NCBI GenBank assembly: GCA_002753615.1
Contig: PEAO01000006.1
Coordinates: 1-50,649, forward strand
Reading direction: 5' to 3'
Source: Magnetococcales bacterium DCbin2
GTDB lineage: Bacteria > Pseudomonadota > Magnetococcia > Magnetococcales > UBA8363
Length of the DNA: 50,649 nt
Made by a program: the position numbers and the translations under genes. Shown here piece after piece: positions 47,878-50,649 of this stretch. How positions within the stretch are numbered: the stretch's first letter is position 1; every line of letters starts with the position of its first letter. The notes beneath the pieces are model-generated. The model was not told the origin of the DNA. It ran no database searches and worked only from the letters and a program-made list of their open reading frames with translations.

Positions 47878-50544
47878 ATGTTTGAGCAAAAGTTTGTTTA
47901 TTTCTTCGGTGATGGCCGCGCCGAAGGTGATTCAGGAATGAAAAATCTTTTGGGTGGCAAAGGGGCCAACTTGGCGGAAATGATGCGTCTGGGTATCCCT
48001 GTCCCTTCCGGTTTTACCATCAGTACCGAGGTGTGTGGTTTATATCTGAAACTTCGTGATTATCCCAATGGACTCAGAGGACAAGTGGCGGCGGCCCTGT
48101 TGGAAGTTGAAAAAGTGATGGGGGCCAAGTTTGGTGATCCAGAAAATCCGCTGCTGGTCTCCGTCCGTTCAGGGGCCAGGGTTTCCATGCCTGGAATGAT
48201 GGACACCGTTTTAAACTTGGGCCTCAATGATGTCACCGTCCAGGGGATGATCAAACGGTCCAATGATCCCCGCTTTGCCTATGATTCCTATCGGCGATTT
48301 GTTCAAATGTACTCCAATGTGGTGTTGGGTGTTGACCATCACCATTTTGAGCATATGTTGCGTCATATGAAAGAACATGCGGGCAAAACGGAAGATACCT
48401 CGGTGTTGGCGGATGAATGGAAGACCTTGGTGGGAAAATACAAAGCCAAGGTATTGGAAGTGACCGGAAAACCTTTCCCAGAGGATCCCCAGGATCAACT
48501 GTGGGGGGCTATCGGGGCGGTGTTTAATTCTTGGACCATCCCGCGGGCGGTCACCTACCGCCGTTTGAACGACATCCCTGAAACCTGGGGCACCGCCGTC
48601 AATGTACAGGCCATGGTGTTTGGCAACATGGGCAATGATTGCGCCACCGGTGTCGCTTTTACCCGAGACCCTAGCACAGGGGATAACAGATTCTTCGGCG
48701 AATATCTCATCAATGCCCAGGGGGAAGACGTTGTCGCAGGTATTCGCACCCCGCAGCAGATTACCATTGAGGGGAAGAATCTGAATGGTTCCAACCTGCC
48801 GGCCATGGAAGAATCGATGCCGGAATTGTACAAAGAACTTTATGCCGTCCAAAAACGGCTGGAAACACACTATCGAGACATGCAGGATATCGAATTTACC
48901 ATCCAACGTAACAAACTGTGGTTGCTGCAAACGCGCAATGGCAAACGGACTGCCAAGGCGGCCTTGAAAATTGCGGTACATATGGTCCATGAGGGGTTGA
49001 TCAACACCCGTGAGGCGGTATCGCGTGTGGCACCGGAATCGCTCGACCAATTGTTGCATCCCACTTTGGACCCAAAAGCCAAAAAGCAGGTGCTGGGCAA
49101 AGGGCTGGCGGCTTCTCCAGGGGCGGCAACGGGTAAGGTGGTCTTTGAGGCAGACGAAGCGGAGCAGTGGGCTGCCGCAGGACAGATGGTCATGTTGGTG
49201 CGTGATGAAACCAGTCCTGAAGATATCCATGGTATGCATTCGGCCAAGGGGATCATCACCGCTCGTGGCGGCATGACATCCCATGCAGCCGTGGTAGCCC
49301 GAGGCATGGGGCGTCCTTGTGTCTCTGGATGTTCCGGTCTTTCCATCAATATGGAGAAAGAACTGTTTACCATGGGGGGCATCGTTGTCAACAAAGGTGA
49401 CTGGGTGACCATCGATGGTTCTACCGGAGAGGTGATGTTGGGGCAGGTTCCTACGCAAAATCCTGAACTGTCCGGGGATTTTTCCACCTTCATGGAGTGG
49501 GTGGATGGATTTACTCGGATGACGGTACGTGCCAACGCCGATACCCCGGATGATGCACGTACCGCCCGTGGTTTTGGGGCGCGTGGGATTGGATTGTGTC
49601 GTACCGAACATATGTTTTTTGGCGCAGATCGTATCATTCATATGCGCGGTCTGATTCTTTCCGAAACCGACGCCGATCGTCGCCGTGCTATCGACAAGAT
49701 TCTCCCTTTGCAGCGTGCTGATTTTGAAGGATTATTCCGTGAGATGCGCGGGTTCCCGGTAACCATTCGGTTATTGGATCCGCCGTTGCACGAATTTATT
49801 CCTCACGATGAGGAAGGGCAAAGCGAAGTGGCATTGGTTTTCGGGATGCCTGTTGAACAAGTCAGGCAGCGGGTTGAAGGCCTTAAGGAATTCAATCCTA
49901 TGTTGGGGCATCGTGGGTGCCGTCTTGGTATCAGTTTCCCGGAAATCTACGAAATGCAGGTGCAGGCGGTGATGGAGGCGGCTTGTCATCTGATCAAATC
50001 CGAGGGGTTCCTCATCACTCCAGAGATTATGATTCCGTTGGTCGGTGTAGAAACCGAACTCAAATATTTGAAGGATCGGTCGGTTGCGGTTTGCGAAAAG
50101 GTTATTAAAGAGACCGGGGTTCAGTTGGAATACCGTATTGGTACCATGATTGAGTTGCCCAGGGCCGCCCTGACGGCAGATGAATTGGCTGTTCATGCGG
50201 AGTTCTTCTCCTTTGGCACGAATGACCTGACCCAGACCACCATGGGTATTTCACGCGACGATGCGGGACCATTCCTACAGGAGTATGTTCGTAAAAATCT
50301 GCTTGCCAAAGATCCCTTTGTCAGTATTGATCAATTCGGGGTGGGATTGTTAGTCAAAATGGCGGCCATCAAGGGGCGTGAGAAACGTCCAGGGATCAAG
50401 CTGGGGATTTGCGGTGAGCATGGTGGTGATCCTGAATCCATCACCTTCTTTGAGTCGGTTGGGTTGGACTATGTTTCTTGTTCCCCCTACAGGGTTCCTG
50501 TTGCCCGTTTGGCGGCTGCTCAGGCCGCTTTGAAGAATGGTTGA
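47878..50544 (+). CDS. ppdK: Pyruvate, phosphate dikinase
   Basis: 888 residues, complete. Interconverts pyruvate, ATP and phosphate with PEP, AMP and pyrophosphate. The N-terminal ATP-grasp part starts FGDGRAEGDSGMKNLLGGKGANLAEM; the phosphohistidine is His469 in GGMTSHAAVVARGMG; the C-terminal PEP/pyruvate barrel has SFGTNDLTQTT and the catalytic Cys845 in GICGEHGG. GAGGAGGAAGG precedes the ATG. Separate from the accessory genes upstream; supports gluconeogenic or autotrophic carbon flow. Confidence 0.97.
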   Translation: MFEQKFVYFFGDGRAEGDSGMKNLLGGKGANLAEMMRLGIPVPSGFTISTEVCGLYLKLRDYPNGLRGQVAAALLEVEKVMGAKFGDPENPLLVSVRSGARVSMPGMMDTVLNLGLNDVTVQGMIKRSNDPRFAYDSYRRFVQMYSNVVLGVDHHHFEHMLRHMKEHAGKTEDTSVLADEWKTLVGKYKAKVLEVTGKPFPEDPQDQLWGAIGAVFNSWTIPRAVTYRRLNDIPETWGTAVNVQAMVFGNMGNDCATGVAFTRDPSTGDNRFFGEYLINAQGEDVVAGIRTPQQITIEGKNLNGSNLPAMEESMPELYKELYAVQKRLETHYRDMQDIEFTIQRNKLWLLQTRNGKRTAKAALKIAVHMVHEGLINTREAVSRVAPESLDQLLHPTLDPKAKKQVLGKGLAASPGAATGKVVFEADEAEQWAAAGQMVMLVRDETSPEDIHGMHSAKGIITARGGMTSHAAVVARGMGRPCVSGCSGLSINMEKELFTMGGIVVNKGDWVTIDGSTGEVMLGQVPTQNPELSGDFSTFMEWVDGFTRMTVRANADTPDDARTARGFGARGIGLCRTEHMFFGADRIIHMRGLILSETDADRRRAIDKILPLQRADFEGLFREMRGFPVTIRLLDPPLHEFIPHDEEGQSEVALVFGMPVEQVRQRVEGLKEFNPMLGHRGCRLGISFPEIYEMQVQAVMEAACHLIKSEGFLITPEIMIPLVGVETELKYLKDRSVAVCEKVIKETGVQLEYRIGTMIELPRAALTADELAVHAEFFSFGTNDLTQTTMGISRDDAGPFLQEYVRKNLLAKDPFVSIDQFGVGLLVKMAAIKGREKRPGIKLGICGEHGGDPESITFFESVGLDYVSCSPYRVPVARLAAAQAALKNG

Positions 50545-50590
50545 ACGTCCATGGGATTGAGTAGCCCTTTTTGAGTCAATGGAACGGGCG

Positions 50591-50614
50591 TGGGAAGGGG
50601 TTATCCCCTTCCCA
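50591..50614 (+). terminator. Hairpin after ppdK
   Basis: TGGGAAGGGG (50591-50600) pairs with CCCCTTCCCA (50605-50614), four-base loop. Very stable, but no T-run follows, so termination may need Rho or the hairpin may only stabilise the mRNA. Confidence 0.55.
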
Positions 50615-50649
50615 GCAAACCATTTCAAGAAATAAGAACGATCGAAAGA

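Noticed and set aside
48211-49641. 476-codon antisense frame in ppdK
   Set aside because: Lies entirely within a complete, well conserved ppdK; composition is that of a frame shadow.

Overview
The window looks like a chromosomal segment of a Gram-negative proteobacterium. It carries one continuous run of transcription and translation genes, from tRNA-Tyr at 5.8 kb to rplQ at 38.3 kb, bordered by stress, quinone and accessory genes. Anaerobic ubiquinone genes, a superoxide reductase, a sulfur-globule-like secreted protein, a large TPR glycosyltransferase and a DegT/WbuC surface-sugar cluster point to a microaerobic or facultatively anaerobic sulfur-oxidising lineage. A magnetotactic coccus (Magnetococcia) is my best guess, but this is inference from gene content; no marker was searched.

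Layout. 0-3.9 kb (+): ubiU-ubiV-ubiK with overlapping genes (oxygen-independent ubiquinone synthesis), then the AAA+ ATPase gene comM/yifB, closed by a strong hairpin. 3.96-4.99 kb (-): 2-Cys peroxiredoxin followed by a one-iron superoxide reductase. 5.2-5.8 kb (+): a divergent HTH-cupin regulator. 5.84-8.8 kb: tRNA-Tyr, tRNA-Gly, tRNA-Thr, tuf, rpmG, tRNA-Trp, secE, nusG. 8.9-19.7 kb: rplKAJL-rpoBC with an L10 leader and a processing-type hairpin before rpoB. 19.9-24.2 kb: str operon (rpsL, rpsG, fusA, second tuf) with a clear promoter. 24.2-38.3 kb: S10, spc and alpha operons without a break, ending in a terminator.

38.3-39.0 kb is a gene-free strip with three tandem hairpin/T-run structures. 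From 39 kb the base composition changes: the G-rich coding strand becomes C-rich or balanced. Here lie a radical SAM/SPASM enzyme, a DegT/DnrJ/EryC1 aminotransferase, a WbuC cupin and a TPR-glycosyltransferase, packed as one operon that probably makes or attaches an unusual sugar. Next come a Trp/Asn/Gly-rich exported protein resembling sulfur globule proteins (own promoter, own terminator), a membrane-anchored retroviral-type aspartic protease, and a small ParA ATPase with an adjacent small partner protein, a possible cargo-positioning pair. After 684 bases without a gene, pyruvate phosphate dikinase (ppdK) closes the window behind its own promoter.

Points most worth a second look are the ParA/partner pair beside the globule-like protein, the intergenic strip after rplQ, the proline substitutions in domain 2 of the second EF-Tu, the Glu-to-Asp change in the superoxide reductase, and the uniform use of zinc-binding forms of L33, S14, L36 and S4.
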